A stretch of 64,000 nucleotides of DNA from Oscarella lobularis. Taxonomy: Eukaryota; Porifera; Homoscleromorpha; Homosclerophorida; Oscarellidae. The notes below the pieces were generated by a model. It did not search any database, was not told where the DNA came from, and saw only the letters and a list, made by a program, of their open reading frames with translations. Below, piece after piece: positions 43,981-54,789 of the stretch. Each line of letters begins with the position of its first letter. Positions within the stretch are counted from its first letter, which is position 1. Position numbers and translations under genes: made by a program. The stretch spans positions 1,240,001-1,304,000 of the forward strand of contig NC_089191.1 of NCBI RefSeq assembly GCF_947507565.1, given 5' to 3'.

Positions 43981-46882
43981 CTAAAAGAAATCCACATCGT
44001 CGAGCTCAACATGTCGTCTGTCGGCATCATCTGTAATAAGATCTTTTGATTTCGCGACAAACTTTGAAAGCCAGCCTGCTTCTATTTTTTGCAAGCCCCG
44101 CCGACGTGGATCAGCAAAAGAGAACTTCGAGAATCCTCGATTAGCCTTTTCACAAAATAGCTCAGATTTGCAGATAGCTTCCACCATTTGACAAATATCT
44201 TCATCGGCTGAGCGAATGGTGTGAGTTGAAGACTTCTCTGTATTGAACACTTGATCCACTGAAGCGCTTGCCTTAGCTAGCAGAAAGGCTACCTCTGATA
44301 CTCGACGAACATGCTCTTTTATCAAATTGGCCCCTGCGTTGCGAACTGCAGTTTTGATAATCCTGATAAATACAAGGTTAATACAAAACAGCGGCAAGTT
44401 TTCTGTGTATACTTACAAATTATTTGATCTATTGGTTTGCCACCACCAGGCTTGCCAGTCGCATTGACGGTGCGGCAAAAGGTGTGAATTCTGGCAATTT
44501 CCTCTGGCCAATCGACTGCCAAATTACATAAAAGATTGGCTGCTTCGTTGACGTATTGATATTTTCCTCCTCCTAAGAGAGGGACGAGCCAGAAGCGCCA
44601 GAGACGAATAATAGCGGGCCCATCGTCGTAACGTATAGCCTCTCGAAGAGTGTTATACAGAAACCCGTAGTGCAGCAAGGCGCGATGGTAGGCGTAGATT
44701 TCGTCTTGGTGCTCACCGTCATCTGAAGGATTCAGTGCACAAACCGTTTCTTTGGCGATGCACTCTGCTGTCCTTTCCAACCATTCTTCTTGTTGGACAT
44801 CAGATGATGGAAGAGTAATGACATCAGTATGGGTTTTGACGCCAAAATATGCACACGCTGCTGATAGTAAATGGGCTTCAAACGCCTAATCAAAGTTTGA
44901 TACTGTCAATAAAGAGAAACGGATACACCTACCTGCAGAAAAAACTCGTCCGAATGCTGAATTTTTGAGCATTTTTGTCAACGGGAGATCGATGCGTGAC
45001 CCCTTTCAGATGGCAAAGAGTGCCAATTTCATGCTCTTCTCCCCAAAGAGATTGCATGCATAGTGTGAGGCACTCCCAGGTGAAGTGAAAATCACCTAAT
45101 CGCGTCTAGTGTTTTTAAAATTCTTTTTCGAGCAATTTCATTCGTACCTGGGCATTCCTTTGCCCATTGAAGCTGATGAAATGTTGATGGTTCGGGCATT
45201 CTGAGTCGTTTGGCTCCTCTAACATTTCGGCAGGAGAGTTGACCACCGACAAAAGCCTGACGCACAAAATTTCTTTAAAAGCCTAAAATTTATACAAACA
45301 AGACGTACCACAGGTGAGGAATCGCTCTTTTTGTGCTTTTTGCAAACTCCTCGATAACCTGTACTGTCCCGTCTTTTGTCCCTTCATTGACGTCCAAAAT
45401 AGGCAGCGGCACTGCCTCAACCACGTTCGGCACCCGGACGGAACAGGCTTGCCGCACACGTTCTTGAGATGTTTCAGTGACAAAAACCAACGGGTAAGAA
45501 AACGCATAATAAACATTTTTTGCGCGAGAAAATGCCCATTTTCCGTCATCAGATGACGGAAAAATGTGACCTTCGGTCAGGTCGACTCTCTTCTTAACCT
45601 AGGCATTTTCACTATTAAGACAAAGCAAAACAAGCTTTTCTGCTCACCTCTGTTGGTCTAAGTGCTAAAGGTAAATTGGGAACGTCTGTGGCTTTTATGA
45701 CCAGCCTTGTCGTCATATCCCACATTTCCAATTGTTTGTCTACACCCATCAAAGTTAATCTTTACCCCAAAATAATAAAAAGGTTGAAAACCTTTTCTGT
45801 AATGCCCTTGATGCTTTGTGATGTTTAGATTGTCAAAGCAACAAATGATGGGAGAGTCTCCAAAGACATCGATGTTGGTGCACGACGGGACAGCTTCGTC
45901 TAAGAAGCGCCACGTCTGTCGGTACGAAGAACATAATCCAACCTCATTTGGAATATGTGTGACCTTAAAGATGAGAATATGACATTATCATCAAACGTCT
46001 AACTATTCCAGCTTGCCTGCTTGCTTGTCCCACGACCGATTAGCATCATTCCTATCAGTAGGGGCCAAGATTGTCCTCGCTGACATCGATTTTTTACAAT
46101 GAGGGAAAGAAGCAGCGCAGCAGTTGCATTTAATTGAAAATGCGATGTATCACGGCGAGATTTGTCGTAGCGAAGCGGAGGCATCACTAAGGCAACTAAG
46201 ATGTCCCAAAGACGTGGAGCATTTTCTCGAAGACGTTCAGCACAGTCGTAAAAAGAGAATTGAGAAATAAAATCTGGATTTGTATTCCAGTTGATGCGTG
46301 CAGCTGATTCAACCTCGGAGACCAAAGCAGCACAGACGTCGCTCCAATTAATACCTGAATCACCTATAACGTGTTGACATGATTTGAAGCAATATTCCAA
46401 ACCCGTGTCAGTTTTGCAAATTTTAGGACAGTGATCCTCTGCCTTTTCAGCGCTGCCTGATTCACGGCAAATTGAAACGTCTTATAATAGTAATCAAATG
46501 TAATCAACCACAGCTTGACAATTAATTAATTAATTAATTAGTTATGGGTACCTTCATCTGCAAATTTTTTCAATGGAGTATAGCAATACGTAATCTTTAT
46601 TTTCTTGCGTCCAACGCCGGGAAACGCTTTGCGCACAATCAGCCCAATTTCAGTGTCGCTGATAGAGGCCGAAGCACAAAATCGCCCTCGCAGCCTGTCA
46701 ACCACTTGCTGAACAGGAACTGCATCGCCGCTTTCTCCTAAGCTGTATTGTCGCGCCAGCCTAACGGTTAAATAGAAAGATAGAACAATTTTTTGCTGCA
46801 ATTAGTGCGTTTACCAAGCAGCTCTCTCAGAGCGATAGTCTCGATCGAGGACGACGAAGGAAGAAGACATAGGAGAAGTCAT
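43981..46882 (-). CDS. DUF6589-like protein with RFX-like winged-helix N-terminus (copy 3)
   Basis: Exons on the minus strand: 46882-46815, 46760-46552, 46480-46017, 45963-45648, 45598-45305, 45256-45148, 45095-44933, 44885-44417, 44362-43981, giving about 825 residues. The N-terminus (WLARQYSLGE, VVDRLRGRFC, EIGLIVRKAFPGVGRKKIK, YCYTPL) resembles an RFX/D5-type winged helix, so DNA binding is inferred. DUF6589-type blocks follow: PIICCFDNLNITKHQ, KQLEMWDMTTRLVI, VGGQLSCRNVRGAKRLRM, GDFHFTWECLTLC, HYGFLYNTLREAIRYDDGPA, RTVNATGKPGGGKP and AVRNAGANLIKEHVRR. The third intron has a GC donor. Single-base shifts occur only at homopolymers (GGG near 45753, A5 near 44970, TTT at 44417). Catalysis is not proven. 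Confidence 0.7.
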
Positions 46883-47030
46883 CGCGTAAATAGAGAACGC
46901 TGTAACGGCGTTTGACCGAGCTCAAGTCGCGCAGGCACCAACCTAGTTAGTGGAAGGTCAACTTAATTAGTGGATGGTTGTCACGTGGAAAGTGGGGTGG
47001 TCACACGGCCTATGACGCAGACGAGTGCGC

Positions 47031-47083
47031 CCAGGCTCTCCCCCGAGTGGGGCGCTAACGCGCTTCACTACGGGAGAGCCTGG
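47031..47083. repeat. hairpin repeat
   Basis: CCAGGCTCTCCC pairs with GGGAGAGCCTGG across a 28-bp loop and is followed by CTTGCGAGGCTAG, the same end sequence as the foldback at 11.1-11.7 kb. Confidence 0.65.
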
Positions 47084-47344
47084 CTTGCGAGGCTAGGCGG
47101 CGACAACCACAAGGGAGCAGCAGACGGCACGCGAACCATTATCGCCTTTCCCGACTAGACAATGTTGTCCAGGCATCGCGTTTGTGAAGGTTCATGCGCT
47201 CTGCTTGATTCGCGGCAACGCCTATGTCCAGCACGGGACAGTATTGGTATTGCAGTTTGTGTAAACGAGTAAATTAATAGCTGTTGTCTTGGTGAGAAGG
47301 TGCAAAATTTCTTATGTAGTCGCGAAGGAGGAACGAAGCAGTAA

Positions 47345-47817
47345 GATGAATCGTCGAAGTAATTATGTCACCAGCGCTACCTTGCGAATAGGTTGCCAGA
47401 GGTGCAAGGGCGTACTTCAAGGCGTCATCTGGAGTTGCGGACGATGCGGAGCGGCGTACGACCCATCGGGCGCTTTTCTGGTCGTTCCGCGTTCGCAAGA
47501 CAAGGCCTGCGTTTTGTGCGGTAAGTAAGCGAAGCGATTTCGATGCGATATCTTCGTAATAATGCGCCCTGGGGCATGGTCTTCGTAGATCCTAGGCGCG
47601 CGAAAATGAAGAGGAATACGAGGATATCAACGTGCGGCGCCCTGTCAGCGGAAGTGATCGATCTGACGGCGGAGAAGTGAACTTTTCGAACGTCTCTTGT
47701 GCCGGTTGGAACAGTTTTTGTTTCGTGCCCGATGTGTTGCGTATTGCTCGGAAGGATTGTACGAGAAAAAGGATTCATGCTTTGATTGAGGTGTATAATT
47801 TTGGCGAGTTTCTTAAT
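47345..47817 (+). CDS. unrecognised small protein with paired CxxC (zinc-ribbon-like) motifs
   Basis: The first exon starts at ATG 47345 and reads MNRRSNYVTSATLRIGCQRC, then WSCGRCGAAYD and KACVLCG, three CxxC pairs that could bind zinc, ending at a strong donor (G|GTAAGT, 47520/47521). A second exon after 47589 or 47597 continues either to a stop near 47680 or, in another frame, to NEEEYEDINVRRPVSG and a C-terminus at 47817 (DVLRIARKDCTRKRIHALIE). The splice phase favours the short form; the longer frame looks more protein-like. No family recognised. Confidence 0.4.
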
Positions 47818-47829
47818 TAGTTGTCGCGT

Positions 47830-49130
47830 GTAGGATGTGGCCAAACTAAAAGGCCTATTCGCAGGGGATGTACTTCAGACTATTTGGCCTGACGCTCTTC
47901 ACAGGTAGTTTGCGTACAAGAGTTGCTAGCAGGACGGCGAACGAGTATGTGGACGTGTTCGCTACGGGTCAGAGACTTGTCTGACAAGCAGCTTCCATCA
48001 TTGGCGGCGAAATGGGCCGAACAGCGACTGTTCGATCCGTGGGAGATCCGGCCTCTTCATGAAAACGCAACTGACGTTTACAGCAGACATACCATTTAAT
48101 ATCCACGCGCATCGGCTTTGCCGTTCGCGACGCCCGTAGAACGGTGGCACGTAGAAAGTTGTACGGCTGCACGTGCCTGGGCGGGTAGCGCAGATCTTTT
48201 ATGCGATTTTCGGAAAATGGATAGGGACGTGATGTGGGGAAATCTGCGTAAAAAACACTGGACAAGACTACTCGTCAAAAGCTGAGACGGATTCATCAGT
48301 GCATTGCCAACGTAAATGTCTAGGGTCCGTAGGCGTGGAGCGGGGAATTCCCCGAAAGCGACGCGGGAGCAACAAATTCAGTCTCTTTTTTACAGGCAGT
48401 CATTCATTCCAGTGCATTCGACGGTGAAAGATGTCCGACGGCTCCGATGTCAGCGACGGTCCTTTGAACTTTGGTCACTTATAGGCCGAAGAATTAATCG
48501 AAAGAGCAGAAGCGGCATTCACACGCCGCTCTTTTGACCCAACAGAATTTCGCCCGTTACCTGTGTGTGTCACGGATATACAGACAGGCAAAACTATCGC
48601 AGGCGACGAAAACAAGGCGGCGGTGCAGGCGCAAAACAAGCACAAGGAGCCGAAAGAGAGGCTGCGCGACTTGCAACAAACGGCCGCCTTCGAAAAGTTG
48701 AAATTGGCGGTCTGTGAGGACGCGGAAGAACGTCTTTAGGTGAAGCACACTTTTTCGTTCTCTTTCTCTGATTCTTTGAATAAAGAATTGATAAACTGAT
48801 TGTTCTATATTTCTCGCGTGAACGGATAAATCATTTCTCTTGGAAAAGGCTGACAAAAGAGAAATTAGAATGGTGCCCCCGATAAACGGGCTCTTTTGTT
48901 CTTCAGAAAAGTAGGCGTGCGCACTGTAGTTTATTCTTCTGAATCCACCAATATTGGGGCAATCGTTATGTGGCAACTGCTGTTTAATTGTTCATTTATT
49001 AAAACCATGAAATCTGTTGTGTCTACACATAAAACTAGAAAAATATAGAAATGGGCCCCAAAACAGAAGATCAGTCTTTTCTGGTTTGTCTGTTATTCCC
49101 GTACAATTATTAACTTGAACTTTGTTCACT
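47830..49130. other. no gene recognised
   Basis: Frames of 98-139 residues on the minus strand (48265-47969, 48976-48557) and 73 residues on the plus strand (48316-48537) show no motifs or splice support. Sequence is otherwise AT-rich. Confidence 0.35.
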
Positions 49131-49132
49131 TA

Positions 49133-50667
49133 TCAATTAAAAATTATCAAATCAAAATGATTGTTTGAATGAAGAATTTCATTTCTCGGGTAATTTTGAC
49201 TGCATTGAAGGTTGCGGGGATCATAATGCACCCACCGCCATGTCTCTGAAATCCTTGTGAGCATACGTATTCGACGCTGAAGATAAGTTGCGGCAGCGAA
49301 AATTTCTGCTGCGTTACCCACGTTAAGTTTTGTTCCATTCTGTTTAGGTATTCATTATAGCCGCCATCAGACGAATAGTCTGTCAGAGCAGCAAATATAT
49401 GAACATTGCGGCGCATAAACTCGACTAGATCATGTCGAATTGACGACTGATGACACTGATGATTAAAAAAGCCACAGAAATACATCGAACAATGCAGTTT
49501 TCGTCTATAAGAGATGTTTGAAAATCGATGTCGTATTTTTGAATCGTAAGACTGTTAACTGCTTTTTTGGCTTCAATTTCAGCCGTTGCTTTTGGCTGTG
49601 GAACTTCACGTTCCTGACGTAGACGTTGAAGTTTTGTGAATGGCTGATTTGGGTCAGAGCAATTTTCTTTAGCTTTACTCTGCAAGCGCACCATTTCGTT
49701 TTGACACTTGCTGCTCGTTTGTTTTTTTCGCTTCTCGAAGTTGATCAAAGCTAATCCGTGTATACTCCAAACTCTACTAAGAGCAACACAGGTCATTCCG
49801 CTCTCAAAGACGGTTGCTCCTATATCCAAAACAGCGCAGTCTAATGTTATACCTTGAACTTCATGAACTGTTGTTGCCCAAGACAATGTAAGCGGAAATT
49901 GCGTGCGTTGCAAATAAATGTCAAATTTTCCGTAAAACTGAACATCGATGGACAAACTTTTGAGGTTATGGTTGTAAGTCTTTCTGTCAATGTTTACTGC
50001 CATTTCAAGACGTTGTAAAGATGCTCCTATTTTGTAATTATCAAATGCAACGTACACCGCAGATGGAAAATTGCGGTGTGCTCCGAATTCTACGTCAGTC
50101 ACAAATCCTTGACCTCCATTGACTAAACCTTTGTGAACAGCTATATTTCTAATGAGCATGACGCGAGAGCCGACTGTGAGCTGAAATTTTTGAGCCAAAC
50201 TGGCGTTGTCGTTTACTTTGTAAGGTTTAAGATGAGAAATTTCGTCTGGCGTCAGTCCGTCTGGTGTCTGAACCACTACGTCCTTGACAACAATTTCATA
50301 TAACTTTGAGTAGCGCATTTGAGATTGTAGGCACATCAAATTGTGCTTTTCGACGTCAGCTTTTCGTGGGAAGATACGGAGAGCATTGCAGAAGGGTGGT
50401 TTTGTGAGATCGACCTTCTGTCGCTAAAGCAACTCAGCACAGTCACTCTCTGAATGACAACCGAGGCGAATACGGTTAAATGGACTAGCCCAATTTCTCT
50501 CTTCGGCCTGCCGATGATTGTACGTCAGTATGCTCACATCGAAGTTGCGCCACAGATAACTTTTTGGTCGGCTTGAATCAAAAACGAAATGGCCCATTAC
50601 TGGCCGCAGTTGAAATAAATCGTCGAAAACCGAAATGTTCAGCCGCCAAACAAAGTTGTTGGGTTTG
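49133..50667 (-). pseudogene. PIF1-type helicase C-terminal half with OTU cysteine protease
   Basis: From the insertion point the minus strand reads, with a one-base shift near 50650, a TLFGG segment then LNISVFDDLFQLRPVMG (motif III), SYLWRNFDVSILTYNHRQ, FCNALRIFPRKADVEKHN, and (50339 down) SRVMLIRNIAVHKGLVNGGQ, LSWATTVHEVQGITLD (motif V) and CVALSRVWSIHGLALINF (motif VI). About 230 residues later come DENC followed by FRCISVAF in the next frame, HDLVEFMRRNVHIF, NEYLNRMEQNLTW, AAEIFAAATYLQRRIR and a terminal NNHFDLI: the Asp-x-x-Cys and His of an OTU domain. PIF1 plus OTU is known from Helentron-type Helitrons. Replication initiator (Rep) not found. Confidence 0.75.
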
Positions 50668-50671
50668 TTAA

Positions 50672-53600
50672 AGTGGGATTAGACCTAAAGCCTCGCGAAT
50701 CAGCATATAGGCAAGCATGGTGCCATTGAATTTACCAACTATTTTCAAGGAAAGACATTCTTAGTAAAATGAAAAGACATCTCTAGCATGGATAATAGAT
50801 TTCACTAAAGGTTTCTTCAAAAGAAGTAGATCGTAATAGAGTATTTCACCGCTATACGAAAACGCAGTTTTCTACCCGAATTCTTTACAAAAATTGTTAC
50901 CGTGCGAATGATGTGAAAGAGGAATGTCTGAGCTTTCGTTTGATATATAACATGCATGTATACGTTGAAGTGCGGCGAAGATACGGGGGTGTCCATCATT
51001 AGCGCCCACGTAATTCGGGTAAAAACAGCCGAGGTTAGGTAAACTTTGTGCGTCAGCATACAAATGCGCAGTCGCAGACATCCGAAACTCCTACCGCAGA
51101 ATCGTCTTTCCTTTAGCTCTAAGATGAGGTATGGGGGAGCTCGAACGGTGGGATACTTATAGCGTAGTGCTCGAACAAACAAGGGGACCTTCCGGGACTG
51201 TCCATAATTGGGAACCCCTCCCCTACTATTGTTTGAGGTTGTCATGGAATTGACCAACAGGGGACTCCGTTGCCTAATTAGATCACGGACATCTTAGATT
51301 AAATAGTCTTCACTCAGCGTCGCTTCTCAATTTTCTGCACACATAACGGCACCAGAGTCAAAACCAGATATGCAACCGTAGGCCCACGAAGCCTCATCGA
51401 GGTCAAAAATAGCGGTTCTTTTTCTTCGGTCCCGGATGCACTCCTTTTGTTTTTTGCAGGTTTTCATCTTTGAAATGCCGTTTGCACATCTCTATTGTGT
51501 TCTTCTGCTGCTACTGCTTGCTAGCGCTCTCCAAAACGTTTATAGCATCAGAGGCAAGCCGACGAATTTGGGGACTCTGGGGACTTATGGTTGTTTACTT
51601 GATCTCATTGCTGTCAGCGTTGAAGTTGCTGGCTCGCCAGCTCACTACGCTCAGATCGGCGACGCAGTCGAGTTTACGTGCATTGTAAGCGGTGCAGCAA
51701 AAGTCGTCGGTTACAGATGGTTGAAGGATGGATTTGCCGTTTTGACGGCAAATCGAATTACGGGTGTAGGCACATCGTCGCTTCGTTTATTTCACTTGAC
51801 TGTCGAAGATTCTGGAGGATACGGCTGTCAAGCGACATTGAGCACAGGAGAAGTGAGGGGATCCCAGACAAAGGCGCACCTCACAGTATTCGGTTTGTTC
51901 ATCCATGTACGACTTCCTTCATTATTTTTACCTTCGTTTTCCCTGCAGGCTTACCTGAAATAATTTTTTATCCAGATATTTCCTATATAGAATCTCTCTC
52001 CGCTCGTTTGACCTGCCGTGGAAAAAACTATGACAGGGTTTTTTGGTTCAGAAACGACGAGAAGCTTTTGCTCGATGACCCCAGATACGAGATCACCAAT
52101 CACATAGGAGAGACTCTGATTATTAGAAACGTCACTCTGTCAGACGCCGGCTCCTACACGTGCCAAGCAAAGTCCACAAGCGGTGGAAGAACTGAGAAAT
52201 CTCTCACGCTGACAGTTGAAAGTAATACATATCAGCGTTTCCTAGTGAAAAACGAAAGGAGGCGTTTTGTTTTTGCAGCTGAACTCAAGGTCGTTCTTCA
52301 TCCTGCGAACGTCACCGTGCAGCTCGGCTTCCGAGCGACACTAACGTGCAACATTTCTGGTATTCCGACGCCGGGAAAGACCTGGTTTCGAGGCCGTACG
52401 CACAAGACGGTCAATACAAAGAACATTAGGTATGTAATACGAAACGATCGCACGTCGAGTACGCAGATTATCGAGAACATAAAGAAGACAGACGAAGACT
52501 ACTATTACTCTGCTGGGATGAACGATCACGGTCAAGTCCAATCGAACAAAGGGAACGTCGTTGTGGGAAGTAAGTCTACTAATTGGAGTTTATTTGATCA
52601 ACTAAGACAATGTTTTCAATTTTCTAATCGTCGTCTGCTAGGTCCGCCGACACCTCCTCCGTCTGGCTCGCCGCCAATCCAGATAGTCGCCTTCAAGGCA
52701 ATAGCTTATGGCCGAAACGATAGTATCACTTGTCGAGCTCAAGGACTCGTTCGACCTATCGTTTCCTGGACGAAGGACAAGCAGCCCTTGAGCGATCCGA
52801 GTCTGTTGCAAGACGAAACGGGAGAGCTATTTGTTGTTAACGTTACCTACGATCAAGCTGGTCAGTACGTGTGCACCATCGAGGTCAATAACCGGCCAGC
52901 TGTGATTCAAACCGTTTACGTCGACGTGAAAGGTTGCTATATCACTAACGAGTTGGGTGCCTATAGCCATGGTGGTTGTGTTTAGGCCCCCTGGTCCTCC
53001 AGTGATCACAACAGCAAAGGGTTTCGATGGAGTCATCACCGTCAATTGGACAGATCCTTCGTTTGACGGCAACAGTCCCATTACCGGCTATGAAGCCTAT
53101 TGGAGACAGGCAACTGGTAGAGATCTGTGGTCGTCTGTGACGGTGAACAGAAGTTCGACTACTGTGAACAGAAGTTCCACTGTGATTGATGTTCGATCTT
53201 CTTTACTTGCTACCGGTGTCTATACCTATGACTTAGCTGTAAAAGCGTCAAATGCTTACGGGGTCAGTCGTCGTTCTGACGTCGAAGAGTTTGTGTTCTT
53301 TTACGGTATGAATTCGCAGGTCTAATAAACTAAGACGGCAGTTCTCATGTGTAGTTAAGAATTCCTCAATTCTGAATCAGAATAAAACAGTCGAAATAAT
53401 CTCCTCTGAAATCGAATTTTTGTTTGGCGTTTTGGGGCTTCTGGTGGTCACTGGAATTGGCGAACCACTGAGAAGCCGTTGCAGAAAGAACGTTTCAAGA
53501 CAAAAAGAAATTCAACGACCCAAGGTGAGCAGCACTGGACACAATCGTTCTACTAACAACTCACACTATACATAAACAGGATAGAACAAGGCAGAAAATC

Positions 53601-54047
53601 CGAGACTCGGAATGGGTCGACGAAAGAAGAAAAATCGGCCAAACAAACATGCCGACAAACTTTTATCGAAATTAATCCATATGAAAAGTAGGTCTGTCTC
53701 AGTATAAGCGCTGAAATGCTCTGATTCTTTTCTTAGGAGCAGAACGCAGAGTTATTCTCACGAGCCGCTGTTTAGAGGCGTTGGCACGCCTGTCTAGCAG
53801 ACTGATAGCCTGCTGCACGTTTTGTCGAGTTCGCTTGGGTCGCTGTTGCATGAAAGCTCGGAATATTCTTCTCGCGTCCGTTTACCTAGGCAAGTCACGC
53901 CTGTATGTTATTACCAGGACAGCTTCCATTGTCGCGCAGTCGCGCGACACTGTATATAAAGCAAAAATGCGTTCTGCCAATGCGGTTCACGACCTCGTGC
54001 AAAATACGCGGGTGCACGCACGCGTCATCTGCCGCGTCTCATCTCTA
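50672..54047. mobile_element. 3.4-kb segment inserted in the PIF1 gene, TTAA at both junctions
   Basis: TTAA occurs at 50668-50671 and 54048-54051, exactly where the helicase reading frame breaks and resumes, as expected for a 4-bp target duplication of the piggyBac type. The ends of the segment do not show matching inverted repeats. Inside are the Ig/FN3 gene and, at 51257-50817 on the minus strand, an unrecognised 146-residue frame. Confidence 0.5.
51475..53675 (+). CDS. Ig/FN3-domain single-pass membrane receptor
   Basis: Exons: 51475-51892, 51949-52221, 52279-52569, 52642-52932, 52986-53305, 53391-53524 and 53580-53675. Start chosen at the ATG opening a signal peptide (MPFAHLYCVLLLLLLASALQ); an upstream in-frame ATG at 51436 is possible. 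Each middle exon is one domain with phase-1 borders: Ig1 (FTCIVSG...YRWLKDG...DSGGYGCQA), Ig2 (LTCRG...FWFRND...DAGSYTCQA), Ig3 (LTCNISG...DYYYSA, second Cys missing), Ig4 (ITCRAQG...AGQYVCTI), FN3 (VITVNWTDPS...GYEAYWR), then a membrane helix FLFGVLGLLVVTGIG and a short basic tail. A C5 run at 52987 leaves a one-base mismatch with the preceding exon. The last exon may instead continue in another frame via a donor at 53693. Adhesion or recognition at the cell surface is the family role. Confidence 0.8.
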
Positions 54048-54051
54048 ATTA

Positions 54052-54780
54052 AGGTGCCTTTGATCTGAGACAATCTCCAATGCATAATGCAAAATGTTTG
54101 ACATGAAACCATAGAAATTTCGTCAATAATGACGTAATTTAGTGCAGAAAAACGTTCTCTTAGCGCAGTTAATTTATCAGGCCGCAAGGGCAAATATTCA
54201 CAGTTGCGACCATGGTCAATGGGAATAGAAAACGCCGTTGGTAGCGTACGTCCACTACTATTTTACCCAGCGATGCCAGTGGGGGCTCTCAATACCAAAT
54301 TTAGATGTAAACGCAAAAGCATTTCCCGAATTAACTGTACCAGAAAAGTTTTGCCCGTTCCTGCTCCACCTGTAACAAACAGAAAAAGCGGTGTATAACT
54401 TCAGAGCTTTTGATTTGAGCTTGAGCAGAGGCAGAAATCTTTTCAAAGTCTAACGTTTGTCAGAAGATAGTCTCTCCAACGCCAAAACGTATTCGTTGTC
54501 TGTCATAGTTGTTTGAAGAGGATCGTCCGTTCTCCATGTTGAAGACTGATCGTTGGTGCTGCGCTGTGACTTTTTATTTTCACCACCACTTGGAAGCAAA
54601 TCATTTATCAATCCACCGTTTGTTTGGAGCCACTCAAAGTCCAAAGGCAACTGACCGTCATCGCCCGAAGATATATTAGGTGCAACCTTTGCTGCTATTT
54701 CTATGGCACTTTCAGCTTCCCACAGAACGACACGAGTAAACGCTTTATCAACTTCTTCAGCAAACCTTAGACGTTCTATA
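54052..54780 (-). pseudogene. PIF1-type helicase N-terminal half
   Basis: Minus strand: QLPLDFEWLQTNGGLINDLL and YVLALERLSSDKR, a stop, then PLFLFVTGGAGTGKTFLVQL (Walker A intact), RAPTGIAG with a stop, TLPTAFSIPIDHGR, and FSALNYVIIDEISMVS (Walker B), ending HWRLSQIKGT at the insertion junction 54048-54051. The other half begins at 50667. Together they form one helicase gene missing almost nothing at the break. In-frame stops near 54455 and 54265 indicate decay. Confidence 0.75.
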
Positions 54781-54789
54781 CTTTGCAGA

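Noticed and set aside
52298-52541. Minus-strand frames inside the Ig gene
   Set aside because: Shadows of exon 3; no splice support or motif.
51678-52985. 435-residue continuous plus-strand frame across the Ig gene
   Set aside because: It reads through two introns that happen to be open and starts in the wrong frame of exon 1. GT/AG sites and Ig-domain borders support the spliced model instead.
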